A DNA stretch of 64,000 nucleotides from Leishmania infantum JPCM5 (Eukaryota > Euglenozoa > Kinetoplastea > Trypanosomatida > Trypanosomatidae). Positions 48,722-60,215 of this stretch are shown piece after piece (within the stretch, counting starts at the first letter, position 1; each line of letters starts with the position of its first letter). The notes under the pieces are model-generated. The model saw only the letters and a list, made by a program, of their open reading frames with translations. It was not told the DNA's origin and ran no database searches. Made by a program: the position numbers and the translations under genes. Location: positions 852,130 through 916,129 of the forward strand of contig NC_009418.2 of assembly GCF_000002875.2 (NCBI RefSeq), in the 5' to 3' direction.

Positions 48722-50540
48722 GACTCGTAGCCCAGCGAAAATGGTCGAGGGAGAAGGAGTCTAGGAATTCGCAATAAAAAAGGATCCCACCGGCAGCAAG
48801 CTGAAGGAAAAGTAAAAAGAAAAAAACGTGTAGCACTCAAGGGCGGTAGCAGAGCTGAGATAGGGGAGGGGGAGGAGGGTGACCGCAAAAAACCGTGGCG
48901 CAGACAGAAACAGGAGAAGAGGCAAAAACAAAAAAAAGAGACTTGGTATCAACCAGAACAAAAAATAATAATAAGACTAGAAAGTGCACGTGCTCATTAC
49001 AGCGTTGCGTTGCAGTGTATGTAACGTGCACATAAGCGAACGTGCGACAGCGTTACCGCGAACTGTGCATGTGTATGTGCGTTCCTTTTCCTTGTGTGTG
49101 TGAGCGACTGTGTTCGCGTGCGCCTTGGACTGCCGTTTGCAGTTGCTGTCTATACGTGGGGATCGTGAGATGGTGAAAAGAGCATAAACAACGCAAGAAG
49201 GAAAAAGACACTTCAATATAAGAGGTGGGGAGACACTTGTGTTACGTTCTCTGTTTTTTTTTTTGGAGAAGGTTCCTTATCCACGCCTTGTCAGTTTTAC
49301 ATGTGCTGGTGAGCTTGTTGCGGTGGTTTTTCCTGTTTTTTTTTTTGTTGGGGGCGGTTTCTTTTTTGAGGGGAGGGCTTGCGCGAAGCGCCTCTCATGC
49401 ACGCCCCCTGTAGCTCGCAGACCGACGGATACAAGAATGGCAAACACAGAACGCAAAGAAGCACACGTAGGTGACGACAGAAAGACAGCTTCGAAGAGGA
49501 GGGCGAGAGCACGCGACAAGAAGAGAGTCCACCCTTTAAATCGGCACCAGATGATGGAGAGGACGATGGCAGGCAAACTAAAAAGGACGGGATATGGAGG
49601 AGGGCGGTCGCTTATCTAATCCTGTGGGTTTCTGTTTTTTTTTTTGTTGTGCAGCAAGCACCCGAAAAATGAGAGCGAGAGAGTGCGAGAGAGCAGCGGA
49701 TATCTAGCAACCGAGACAAGCATGAGAGGGCGGTGTTACGCGTTTTATTCAGAGGTCCACAGGGTTGTCAGTTTTTTTTTTGCGTGAGCGCGTGAAAGGG
49801 AAGCAAAGCCGCACAGTGGAAAGGCGAGACGAAGAAGGGGAAAAAAAAATGTAACAGTCAACGGGAATGAGAAAAAGTGGGCAACGTCTAGTAAGATAAG
49901 ACTAGCACGACTTGCACGCCATAAAAGCCCTTGTCGCACGTCCGCCCATCCCTTCCCTTTTAGTCCGCGCACGTCGTGCAAACACCCCTCGCCTAGTAAA
50001 GCATGTGTTTTACTCGCGTCGGTGAGGGGCAGAAGAGGGCTACTACCCATTTGCTGCGCACAAGTGAGCGCGTGGCCTCTTCTGGCAGCAGCAGCAGCAT
50101 CAGCAGCTTTAGGCGATGAAAAGACGATGCGCATTTCCTTTTTGTTTGCTTGTTGGTTGCAGTTGTAGCTTAGTTGCAGCCTCAGCACCTCTCCGTGCCC
50201 TTCGCTTCCGGCATAATGCAACTTCGATAAGCATCATCTATGGCAGTGCAAAATTAGATTCGAACGCACGACATCCTATCACGCGCCGGGTGAACGAAAG
50301 CTGGAAAGTCCCGTTAATGCACGAGTAAGGAACGGGAAGGCCGGAAGCGCGGAAGGGGAGCGGACCTTCCGGAGCAACGCCCTAGGGTGCTCTATTTGTT
50401 GGTGTGTGTGTGTGTGTCTCTGTCTGTCTGCGCCTCGCTTCCTCTCTGTCATCAGCCCCTCTCCATAAAAAACATGGAGGAGGAGCGCAGCAGCAGCTCA
50501 TGACGTCTCGGGCATTCGGGTGTCTTGTGCGCCCTCTTCT
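48722..50540 (-). other. Intergenic region (3' UTR of the histone-fold gene)
   Basis: About 1.8 kb with four T8-T11 runs on the + strand (near 49253, 49337, 49635 and 49772) and short GT patches near 50401. A minus frame at 49745-50221 starts with TTG and lacks coding character. No tRNA or other RNA gene recognised. Confidence 0.55.
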
Positions 50541-51638
50541 TCAAAAACGCAGGGTTGCCTGGCGCAAACCAGCCCCGGGCTGCGGGTGAACAGCCGATCG
50601 GTGCGCGGCTGCACCGAGGACGCCCACGTGCGCCGTCTTGGACCGCGCCGACGCCGGCGGTGATTCGCCGAGGTTCTGCAGCGCATTCCTCCCTGGGCAT
50701 CCGTGCGCGGATCGGCTGCGCACGGACGGGTCTCCGTGTCGCCTCGTGCCGCTACTGCTGCCCGGGATCGCGGCCGAGTGTGCGCTGCTGCCAATCACGA
50801 TCGAGTTTCCAGCCCCGAGCGCGTTGGAGGAAGAGGCGGCCACTGGCGGCAACACCTCCGCCAAGAAAGAAAAGCGGTCGAGCAACTGCGCCACGCGGGC
50901 GATATCCTCATAGGTGACAGTTTTGCGATGTCGCTTGGTTGCTTCTCCCGCTGCCATAGCTACAAGATCACGCGTCAGGAGCGCCACCGCCTCAGACACC
51001 GCCGATATGGCATCCTTTGAGATGATGGAGGAGCTGCCCTCGTACTTGAGCAGCTCCTTTACACGGCTGTGCGCGAAGGCGTTTACGTAGTTGGGAACGG
51101 CGCTCGCGCCACGGCGGCGCGTGCCCGAGCGCGTCTGTGGCGGGGCATCGGTGTTGTCAGCCTCTTCCTCGTCGTATTCGTCAGCGTCATGCTCGTCCTC
51201 TTCGCGCCAGTCGTCGACATCCTCGGCATCCATTTCCGTAAGAAATGGGTCTAGACCACTGCCGGCGTTCGCCTGTGCCTCTTCATCGGGAGAGGCAGAA
51301 GATTGCATAGGCAGGCCGTGACTCGCACGCAGTGCGACACCCTCAACTGTGTCGTCCTCGATGGCTTGTGCGGCTGAACGCTCGCCGCTGTCCCACGCCT
51401 GACTTCCGCTGCCGCCAAGCTGCCTTGAAAGGGGTAGAGCATGGTCCTCTTCAGCGGCGCCGTCGGCTTCGCCGACCTGCGACGCTAGCGATGACGAAAG
51501 CGGTGAGGTGGACGGCGCATATGTAGCCAAGCGCGGCACAAGATAGGAAGCCAGCTCCTCCTCTCCCTCGTCCGGGTCCAGCGTCGATCCAAGGGTGCCG
51601 CCGTACGCAACCCCGTCCATGTCGCCCTCAGCGGACAT
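50541..51638 (-). CDS. Histone-fold protein of the NF-YC/POLE4 (DPB3, CHRAC15) type
   Basis: 365 residues from an ATG at 51638. Residues 187-263 fit the H2A-like histone fold of NF-YC/POLE4/CHRAC15 proteins: an initial SRVKELLKYEG helix, then IISKDAISAVSEAVALLTRD, the RHRKTVTYEDIARVAQ region (typically KRKTVKYEDLAQVV) and FSFLAEVLP at the end. Such proteins pair with an NF-YB-type partner in DNA polymerase epsilon, chromatin remodellers or CCAAT factors. The histone fold is flanked by a long disordered, very acidic N-terminal arm (about 110-165, DAEDVDDWREEDEHDADEYD) and a Ser/Pro/Gly-rich C-terminal tail. The acidic arm is typical of histone-binding subunits. Kinetoplastids have few canonical transcription factors, so replication or chromatin is more likely than CCAAT binding. 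Confidence 0.8.
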   Translation of the reverse strand: MSAEGDMDGVAYGGTLGSTLDPDEGEEELASYLVPRLATYAPSTSPLSSSLASQVGEADGAAEEDHALPLSRQLGGSGSQAWDSGERSAAQAIEDDTVEGVALRASHGLPMQSSASPDEEAQANAGSGLDPFLTEMDAEDVDDWREEDEHDADEYDEEEADNTDAPPQTRSGTRRRGASAVPNYVNAFAHSRVKELLKYEGSSSIISKDAISAVSEAVALLTRDLVAMAAGEATKRHRKTVTYEDIARVAQLLDRFSFLAEVLPPVAASSSNALGAGNSIVIGSSAHSAAIPGSSSGTRRHGDPSVRSRSAHGCPGRNALQNLGESPPASARSKTAHVGVLGAAAHRSAVHPQPGAGLRQATLRF

Positions 51639-54600
51639 CTTCTTCTATGAATAGGTGGGATAGATCGATGCTCACCAGAAAAGGGAAGGGTGGCGTGCAC
51701 CTCAGGGGTTCGCCCGTGTGCAGTGGAGTTCACCTCTGGCAGAGTGCCTGCATCGTGAACGTAACAACGTCGATTGAGGGAGCACATGGTGAAGCAGAAC
51801 AAGTTGAAAGCGAAAAGGAGGAAAGGGTGCAATAGATGAACTAAGAGATGAAGAGGTCGGAAGTCGTGTCTACCACACTCCTCCATGCGCGCCTCCGCCC
51901 CGACCACCTACCTATCTTCCCGCGTCGCGACCTGTGGAGCAAGAAGGTTCAACGGGCTATTCTGCCCAGTACGTGCGGTACGCACGCACTGGGTGAGGGG
52001 AAAAGGGGGGGAACGAAAGAGGAAAGACCTTCCAGCGCGCGCACTCGGGGCTGTAATAGCCTCCGGCGCCAGCGTGATACGGAACGTCTGTGGAGGCGCG
52101 AACACGAACACACATCGGAGAGGGAGTGCCCACAGAAGGGGGCGGAGTGGGAAAGGCGCACCACGAAGTCCCACAAGCGAAAACGAGCGAGAGCCTCTCC
52201 CGCCACCGCCACAGACGCCGCGTTTCGTGCGTGCTGGATTGCGTCGGTGCCGGTAATGGTCCGTAGGAGTATTCGCCCGATGCTGTTCTTATCAAGCGGT
52301 TGGGCTGTTTGTATGGCGCCGTCTCCCGCACCTGGTCATGTTCCACAGTTACGTGCACCCCGCGTAGAAGGGAGAAGACTGAAAAGACGAGAGAAGAGAG
52401 AACACAAGAAGAGCATGCGCGGACGGGAGAAAAAGCAAGCAAGAAGGGAGGGCACAACACCAACATCCGCACACAGACAGAGAGGGAAAGAGAGAGAGTC
52501 CACTACAACAAGGCGCTTCGACCAAGCAAGAGAGAGGAAAAACGTTCGAAAACAAGAACAGCAACAACACAAAAAGACTATTCGAGGGACGATACACTGT
52601 GCGAAGAAGCACACCTTCATTGGCACATACACATACACCTACCAGCCACCTGAGCGTATATATATATATATACATATATGTATATCACCCACGCTCCGGA
52701 GAGGAGAGAATCACACGCCAGCACAAAGACGACGCACGCAAAGAAGAAAAAGACAAAACTCGCACGAACGTTCACAAGCGTGCACAGACACACACATAGA
52801 GAAGGCCGCCCCTCAAGATGATGACGGCACAGGTGTCCATCTTCGTTCGGAGCACAGCTGTGCAAGACAGTCGGAAGCGCACACGCGCGTTGAGCAGTAC
52901 ACACCACATCGGATATACATATATATATCATGCAAGCAAGGGACAGAGCGAGCAGAGAAAAGTGAGTGGCACGAGAAGCAGAGATATGAGAAGAGAAAAC
53001 AAAACAATCGTTGAGCATTCACACCAGGAGCCAGCAAGAACCCCGCATCAAGTCATATGACGACAGTATCCGTCAAATATGGTTATCCACTACGCGCGTG
53101 ACGGGCAGGCAGGAGAGGCGGCAACAATTCCGCTATCAAAGGTCATTCATGTGCATTTCTTTACTCGCGAATTGTTAGTTCGCTTATGCCGATGCTGCGA
53201 AGAGACGAAAACAAAAAGGCGTCCACCACGTTTAGGCAAAGAAACAAAAAGGAGAACATAACACACACACACACGTATGAAAAGGGGGAAAGGGGAGGTG
53301 AGGTTGAGCAGGCCTGCCCAGGGGGTACTCATGTTATTCAAAAGCAGTCTCACTCACCACTGCGCATGTCCGACGCGTATCCCCTTGCCCACATGAACGC
53401 GACGGCGCACCGCCACTACACGCATGCACGATCCTCGGCTGCAGCAGGAGAACAAAGCACAGGCATACGATAGTCGCAGTGTTTTTCTTTTTTAGTCAGA
53501 ATGATGGAAGGACGGCATCCAAAACATTCAGCGAAAAAAAAAAACAAAAGCCGCGAAGGCAGTGATGAGTAGAGTCCTTCAACAGCACGTCTGATATGTC
53601 ACTTGTTGTGAGTTCCTTTCTTTTTTTCGCTTCTATCCCTCTTAGTCTCGCTTGGACGCCCATCTTTCTTCAGTTGCATTACCGACGACGCTTCTCTTCA
53701 CAACCACAAAGTCTCGGTTAAAGCAGAGAACAGCACACGCACACACACAGAGAGAGAAAAAGAAGAGGAAGACAACAAGAGGGAGCGCCAGCGCTGCAGG
53801 GCGCGTTCGTTTTGATAGGGGGCGTACGTGGGACCCCCACAAGATGTGCGGCTGTTTCACAACATACGCACACGCACACCACAAAACAAGAGGAAGAGAG
53901 AATGACTGAGGGCGAATTCTCAGGTGCAACAAGCACGACGACGAACAACACACAAACATACAAAAAAAAGGGAAAGAAGCACAATCAGCTTATCAGAGGG
54001 AGGAGGGCCATAAGAGAGGGAGAAAAAATGGAGAACAGCGGTCGAGCAGGAAGTGATACAGAGAAAGAACAAAAAAAAAGCATGCGCTGTACTTGTCGGT
54101 GGAAAGAAGGACAAACAACAACAAAAAAAAAACTTTCGCGCGTACTGATGAAAAAGGGGAAGTGGTGGTGCAGGAGGAGGTGGAGGTGGAGATTAGGAAT
54201 AGAAAAGACAAAACGAAGGCAAGAAAGGAGCACAGCGCATGATGATTTTTTTTTCTGGCGATCGCTAAGCGTTGCTGGCTTGTCTGCGCCTCGTAGAAAG
54301 AGAGAGAAGTGGAGAAACCAGAAGAAAGGTGGAGCGGTTCGCGTATCCTGCAGCACCCGACCTAGCAGCGGTGTCGCAGGAGAGACAGAGGGGTCGGCGG
54401 TGAAAGAGAGACAGAGGAGTATTGAACGTAAAAGGACAATCACGCGATGAAAAAGAAAGCATTCAAGCGATGACGAAGGCTCAGGCCTGTGAGTAAAACA
54501 CAACGAGCGAATCCACATGGAGAGTCAAAGAAATCAAAGAGAATGACGGAAGACGGAATAAGGATCAGAGAAGCGTCCAGGAAACGGAGAACTGCATCCG

Positions 54601-54954
54601 CATCCACGGTGCGCAAGTAATCTTAACGAGAAGGCAAAGAAAAAGAAAAGCGCCCACTACATTATAGTGACAACGCAAAAAAATGGGGTGCATAGTCGAA
54701 AGGAAGATGGTGGAGCATTACAGAAACAACATAAAAAGGCTTGCAGAGCAAACAACGAGTGACGGAACGGACGCTCCGTCGCACCGCGTACTGTCGCGTT
54801 GACGTTCATTCCTTCGCACAGGGACTCCGGACAATTTTTTTTTTCGTTGTGCCGTGTTTTCCGCTGGTTCAAAACTCCTTCATGCGCTTTCCCTTTAGCC
54901 CGTGCGCATGATTTCAGACCTTACTAAACTCACCGTTTTTATAGAGAGAGATTT
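51639..54954 (-). other. Long intergenic region (3' UTR of the small basic gene)
   Basis: About 3.3 kb without a gene. Strongly purine-rich on the + strand, so a + frame of 388 codons (51848-53014) stays open but encodes Arg/Lys/Glu-rich low complexity and is antisense to the transcript. TA palindromes at 52657-52685 and 52911-52928, several A8-A11 runs, and CA/GT patches are the only features. Confidence 0.6.
52657..52685. repeat. TA-rich alternating repeat
   Basis: GTATATATATATATACATAT then ATGTATAT; self-complementary. A shorter one of the same kind lies at 52911-52928. Confidence 0.8.
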
Positions 54955-55179
54955 TCATCTCGTGATGCCGGGCGTGGGGTAGGCGCGCAGAGTCTGCTTC
55001 GCGACTCTCATTCGGCCCGCGTTCACGAAAGAGAGATTCTGCATGTGCTTGGGCTGCACCGAAGCGCGTGGTTTTCTCTGCATCTCTCCTCCTCGTTTCT
55101 TTTTCACTACAACGCTCTTCTTGGTTTGCATCAAGTCGAGCCGCTTCAGCTTACCTCGACTGAACTTAGCGGCGTTCAT
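54955..55179 (-). CDS. Small basic protein, 74 residues, unknown
   Basis: From the ATG at 55179 (MNAAKFSRGKLKRLDLMQTK). Very basic: a Lys-rich block (KKSVVVKKKRGGEMQRKPR), then QPKHMQNLSFVNAGRMRVAK, ending in TLRAYPTPGITR. The start is well supported. The minus strand has a long pyrimidine tract and CCGCAG (AG at 55217-55216), leaving a 36-nt 5' UTR. A longer frame to 55368 overlaps that tract and is not used. The composition and size suggest a ribosome- or RNA-associated protein, possibly organellar, but no family signature is clear to me. It lies alone between two multi-kilobase intergenic regions, in the same orientation as all other genes here. Confidence 0.68.
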   Translation of the reverse strand: MNAAKFSRGKLKRLDLMQTKKSVVVKKKRGGEMQRKPRASVQPKHMQNLSFVNAGRMRVAKQTLRAYPTPGITR

Positions 55180-55215
55180 AGACAAAAAACGATGGCGGGC
55201 TGTTCGGTCAGTCGG

Positions 55216-55280
55216 CTGCGGAGAAGGGCAGATGTCGAAGAGACGCAAGAAGGAGGAGATGCAACAAAAAAGAAATCCAC
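55216..55280 (-). promoter_or_regulatory. Trans-splice acceptor for the small basic gene
   Basis: The minus strand reads TTTCTTTTTTGTTGCATCTC and then CTCCTTCTTGCGTCTCTTCG, followed by CATCTGCCCTTCTCCGCAG. This textbook polypyrimidine tract ends in CAG at 55218-55216, and the first ATG downstream is at 55179. It is the clearest acceptor in the window. Confidence 0.6.
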
Positions 55281-57114
55281 TAGCGTCGGCAGAGAGAAAA
55301 AAACAGGCCGGCGATGCGGAATAGTTGCGCAGGGGCAGCGCAACAGGGAAGCAGGAGAATCTGTACAAGAAACGAGGAGAGCAGCCGGGGGCCGTAAAAC
55401 GAAGATGAGCGCAGACTCAAGAATGGGCGCGCTTGCTTGTTGCATCACGTGCGACGTGGCGATTAAGGAGATAAAACGAGAAACAACTCACGAAGAGAGC
55501 TGTGAAAACACAATGACGGACATATCGAACATGAACGTCGCGTTTGCTGCCAACTTTGCGCTGTGGGCTCTCCTCTCTTTTTCCATCCTCAGATGTCACA
55601 GATTGAAGTTGCTGATTCCCAATCTGCACGGCATCCGTCGCCGACCCAAGGCGAACAGCCATCAAAACACTACAAACGAGGAGGCCTCTCATCCGTCGCT
55701 GCGGGGTCGTCGGCCCTCATTCTCAGCTTCTCTGTTCGGCTCTGTTCCTCTCACAGGAAGGGATGTCGACCGACGCAAAGAAAGGGGGCTAACCTGCTAG
55801 CCTCTCTATCTTCATGAAACATATTCATTGCGTATTGGGACTCCCTTTCTTTCGTGCTTCCCCACGGGCTCTCCAGAACTCCCCATGAACTACTCGAAAA
55901 GTAGAAAAAAAAAAACGAAAAGGCATTAAGACAGCGAGAGCGTGGAGGGATCTGAGGAGGAGGAGGCACACAAAGGGGCAATCAGGTGATTATGTGTCTC
56001 TCTGTCGGTGTCGTCCGTGCACGCACGTGTACAGCAAAGAACAACAGAGGCGGTATACATGTATATATAGAGCTTGAAATCAGGCGGGAGAAAAAAGCGG
56101 AAGAGGGGAAGCAAGGGGTCATCAGCACGGGAGCCTTGACCTTCATCCTCGGCCCTGCCGAGTACACAGAAAAGGAGCACACGACACACAAAGAAGGCGC
56201 GAAGCAGCACACCCAAGAACGAGGCGGGCGCAAGCAACGAAGAGGAAAAAAAAAACATTACCGAGCAACAGCAGCAACGGCGAAGCGCAAACTGCACACA
56301 CGCGCTGAACAATATCAACAACACGAACATAAAAGAAAAAAAACGATCGAAAAAAAAACTTCACACAGACATGCACGAATAATAATAATGAAAAAAAAAA
56401 CATTTTATCTATATACATGGCATAAACATGTTACGCGCAAGCACACGCGCAACAACAACCAAAGGCAAGAGACAGAACAGAAGAGAGCGAAACCGGAAAA
56501 AAAAAGAAGGGATACAAGTGCAGCGGCTGCGCGGCGGAGGATGGCCCAAAGCCTCTTCCGTTCACTGTTTGCCTGCGTCAGTGTTCGTGTACGGGTGCAA
56601 AGAGAGAGAGTCGCACGGCGGGTGGAGACCAACATGAAATGGTCCACACATATGACCAAGCAACAAGCCATCACATCATGCAAACGTCCACGCACGCACA
56701 TCACAACCAAGACAAAGGCAACAAAAGCACAAGGCTGCGAGGGCACGAAGATGAACACACAACTGAGCTCAGCATCCACGCATGCCGGGCAAAAAAAAAG
56801 AAGCTGCAGGCTAAAAACCAACCACAGCGCATCTGATTCCACCACAGCCGATACAAAAACATTTCCTCTGATGCCTGGTACCCGCACACACGAAACCAGA
56901 AAACAAAACCACCGTTCAATCCAGATGTCACCGCCGAGCACATACACACATATACCTCACAAACCGCATCCATTTCTGACACGCCTTTAAGCGGAAAAAA
57001 AAAACTAAAAAAAAAAGAGCAGGCGAAAACGCACCAACGCAAAGCGAAAAGAGGACAACGTTTTCCAGTAGAGACCGCTCGGCCACGAAAAAAAAAAAGC
57101 AAAACACGTACGCA

Positions 57115-58510
57115 TGCACCCGTACTTCGCCTACCCCTGCCGCGCCACGGCTACGCCCTCGTCGTCAAGGGCGAGCCGCCCTGCCGTTGCATCGGGGCGC
57201 GTGCCTAATGACCTCTCCCTCTCCTTCCTCGCCCCTTCCTCGCATGCGTGCCGTGTCATCGGCGCCACGCGGGCCCGGGTGTGGACGACACGGCGTCATC
57301 CACGCGGGCCGCGCCCACGCTCCGGCTCGAGGGCAGGAAGCGGCGGCGTCTGCCGTGCGGGCAGCAGGGGATGCTCTTCTATGTGCGTGCCGGGTGGGCT
57401 CAAGGAGGACGCTGCCCAGACTCAGCCCAGGGCCCTCCGAGACCCTGCGCACTCTCCCTGCATGCCATGCTTCGCCCTCACCCGCTTCAGGCCGCGGCAT
57501 GCCGCAGCGCGGCGCGGCGTCTCTCCACACGGGAGTCTGGAGGACTCGATGGTGCAGACCGGTGCTGTCCTCCCCCACGCTTCCGGCACCTGTGCAGCAT
57601 CAGCCCACCCCGGTCGGACGCAGAAGATGCCGCATATTCCGCTCACACGCAGCCGGGGGCTGAGCCCTGCCCACCTCCCGCACACCTTGCTCGGAGTGCG
57701 GCACACCGTGCCAGCTGCCCACCGACAGCGCCTGCGCACAGCGCTCGCACTTGTGCATACCTTGGAAGGGGGAGGGGCCTGCTTCAGCGCGGCATCGTTG
57801 CCCGTGGGAGCGCGCTGTCCACATCGTCCCTTTCCGCCGATGCAGCGGGGGGTGGGCGCGTGCCTGGACCGCATGCCCGCATGTGCCGCGGCAGGGTGGC
57901 ACGCTGCTGTGAGTCGGGGGCAGCAAAGGGCACCCCACCTGGTCCTCGACCCGCACCTCTTTCACAGGCGTGGCTGCGTCAAGCGGAAGGGGCCACCCCA
58001 AGAGCCCCGCCGATACGCATGCGCCCGCGCACACAGAGCGCTCACAGCCCGCCGTTCCCAGGTCAGGGGACGGAGGATGTGGGGAGCAGCGATATACACA
58101 CGACGGCGGAGGCCCGTGCAGCGCGAGTGAGGTGCGTGCAATGGCATCCCTGCGCGCAACACCATTGCGTGAAACGCGGTCTGCCTCGAGCGTCGGACGA
58201 TCCGCGGATCGCGCGTGGCGCACCAGGTCGCACGTTCTCCATGGCAAAAACAGACGCACGCGACCGGCTACAGCGGCGCCGGCACACGTGCCCAGGTCCG
58301 TCGCACCAAGCCGTCCTCCACGGTGGCGGCGCCCGTGGCGGGTGCCATGAGGGCGGGAGAGCGACCCCGCAACAAGGGCGACCACACGCGCTTCTCTGCG
58401 CCGTGGCTGGTCACGCTACCCTCGCAGCAGGTCCGGCGCCAGCACCACTGCTCCACGCCCCGCACGCGGTCGCGGCACGCAGGGGGATGGGGAGGGAGGT
58501 ACGCCGCTCC
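57115..58510. other. GC-rich block, open in several frames, unlike its surroundings
   Basis: The flanks are A- and purine-rich, but this 1.4 kb block is strikingly G+C-rich with almost no homopolymers. Three overlapping frames stay open: + 57114-58130, + 57248-58612, - 57600-58385. Their translations are Ala/Arg/Pro/Cys/His-rich with no recognisable motif, so none is called a gene. It may be a decayed retroposon (for example a DIRE) or decayed coding DNA. It does not share the SIDER-like blocks found at the other two sites. Confidence 0.6.
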
Positions 58511-60215
58511 AGAGAAGAGAGGAAGGAGAGTAGGCAAGAAAAAAGGATATCGGAAGAGGAACAAAAATCACACACAAATCAAAAAAAAAGCAGGCGAGGT
58601 GTGGGAGAATAGTCCTAAAGTAAGAGGAGGGGGAGGGAGGGATGAGCGGTTGGGAACGTGGAACTGAGGGACGCACAGACATATGACACAAATGAGCGAA
58701 AAAAAAAACGGCAGCTCGAGGAAAAGCACGCACTAGGAGGGAAAGAAATCGCCGCGAAGAAGGAAGGCAAACATGAAAAAGGAGAAGACTCGGATGTGCC
58801 AGGAAGGAGGCGGTGTGTGACTGTGTATCATCATCGTCGCCATCCGAACGCATACACATACACGCATGCGCGGAGAGCCCAGTTGGGAGTAGTTGTGTGT
58901 TCCTCTTTCCTGTGTCTTTACGTCTCTGCTCCGTACACATCTACGTATACAGGTAAGACGATAATAGAAAGGGCGTATCAAAGGGCCCAACGCGCCAGCG
59001 TTTGCACGGCGGCGGCAAGGGCTGGAGTCGTGGAGGCCATCAACGTCGCCGACCGATCGAGCAAGTGAGATTCGAAGAGGTAAGCAAGGGCGGCAAAAAC
59101 AAAATGCAAAAAGAAAAACAACGAAAAGACACCGGTTGCAGCGTGCCTCGCTTACGCCGCAGCCCCTTTTGAAGTGACACGCCGGGCTCTTTCCCAGCCC
59201 AGTCAGCACGGTAGCGAAGCGCATGTACATATTTTGTTGTCCACCTTTTGATTGCCCTCCATCAGCGTAGCGCTCGGCATGCTTTCTCTTTTACTTATTT
59301 GGACTTCGTCATGCTCGTCCGGCGCACGGGTGCTGCTCGCGCCGCTGAAGTCCACACGCAAAACAAGCGCGTGCAGCACGTGCACGGAAACTTTCAACCT
59401 CACGCGCTAGACAAGCGTCGGGGCAAACCACTGAGACTATGGGCACACGCGCATGCCAAGAAAACAGGCGAGGGGGGAGCAAATAGAAAAGAGCATGGCA
59501 ACACCTATCTTTACGGAAGAAAAAGAAAATGCACTTGCACAAGCGCGGACAGACGCATGCACAGAGGCACAAGCATCATGAAGCAGAGGCGAAGAGGCAC
59601 ACACGCACACACACAAGCGACACTACGAGTGTCTTTTGAAGAGGATGTAGCGCAGTGCGAAGCAAGGGAAAAACGAACGAAAAACAAACAAAAACACGCG
59701 TCTTGTAAGGTAGAGGCGGGACCTCAGAATGACCAGCCAGAGGAGAGAAAAAAAAAAGAAGAAAGATGAAGGAACGGCGAGGAATGATGAAAATCGAGAC
59801 GTGTAGGGCGGCACTCGCTTCCACGCTGCAAAGCCACACAAGACAAAGGGAAGGAGGGGGAGGGGCAAAGAACGCATGCACTTAGAGCGTTCGCGAAGCA
59901 GAGAATGTAGAGTCCTAAACAGGAAGAGAAGCAAGTGGGAGAGGCCCTTCAACAAAAGAAGAGCGGTGCGGATGTTGCAGTCGCTTTCTCCTTCGATGAT
60001 TTCAGGCTGGCTTGAAAGAAAAGAGGCCGGAGGAGGAGGCGAACTAAATACGCAAAGAAAAAAAAAGATTGTAAGACGACGTAACTCGCTCAGCTGCCAA
60101 CAAAGAGGAAAAGAAGCAAACTGATACGTTCTCTTCGCTGTCGGCTGCTCGGTGCCTATCTGGACGCCTTGGGCTTCAATACGACGGGTGCCTCCGAGGT
60201 CTGCTGCTCGTGAAG

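Larger units (their letters stand above)
55180..60215 (-). other. Very long intergenic region with a GC-rich block
   Basis: About 5 kb between the small basic gene and the Ser-rich gene, the longest gap in the window. It holds the acceptor of the small gene, A-rich runs (for example 56330-56405 and 56997-57020), and the GC-rich block at 57115-58510. No gene can be supported. Confidence 0.55.

Noticed and set aside
49745..50221. Minus-strand 158-codon frame
   Set aside because: Starts with TTG. The internal ATG would leave a hydrophobic pyrimidine-tract artefact (FFSFPLTVTFFF). No family.
50250..50290. tRNA-like B-box (GTTCGAATC on the minus strand)
   Set aside because: The flanking bases do not form a T-arm stem, and no A-box or acceptor stem is present at the right distance.
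51848..53014. Plus-strand open frame of 388 codons
   Set aside because: Arg/Lys/Glu/Thr-rich low-complexity translation from purine-rich DNA; antisense to the transcription unit. Purine-rich strands in this window commonly stay open by composition.
55986..56990. Plus-strand open frame of 334 codons
   Set aside because: Same compositional artefact: Lys/Arg/Thr/His-rich without domains, antisense to all genes.
57248..58612. Plus-strand open frame of 454 codons in the GC-rich block
   Set aside because: Overlapped by other long frames on both strands, with no motif and Ala/Arg/Pro/His-rich composition. Reported only as a compositional block.
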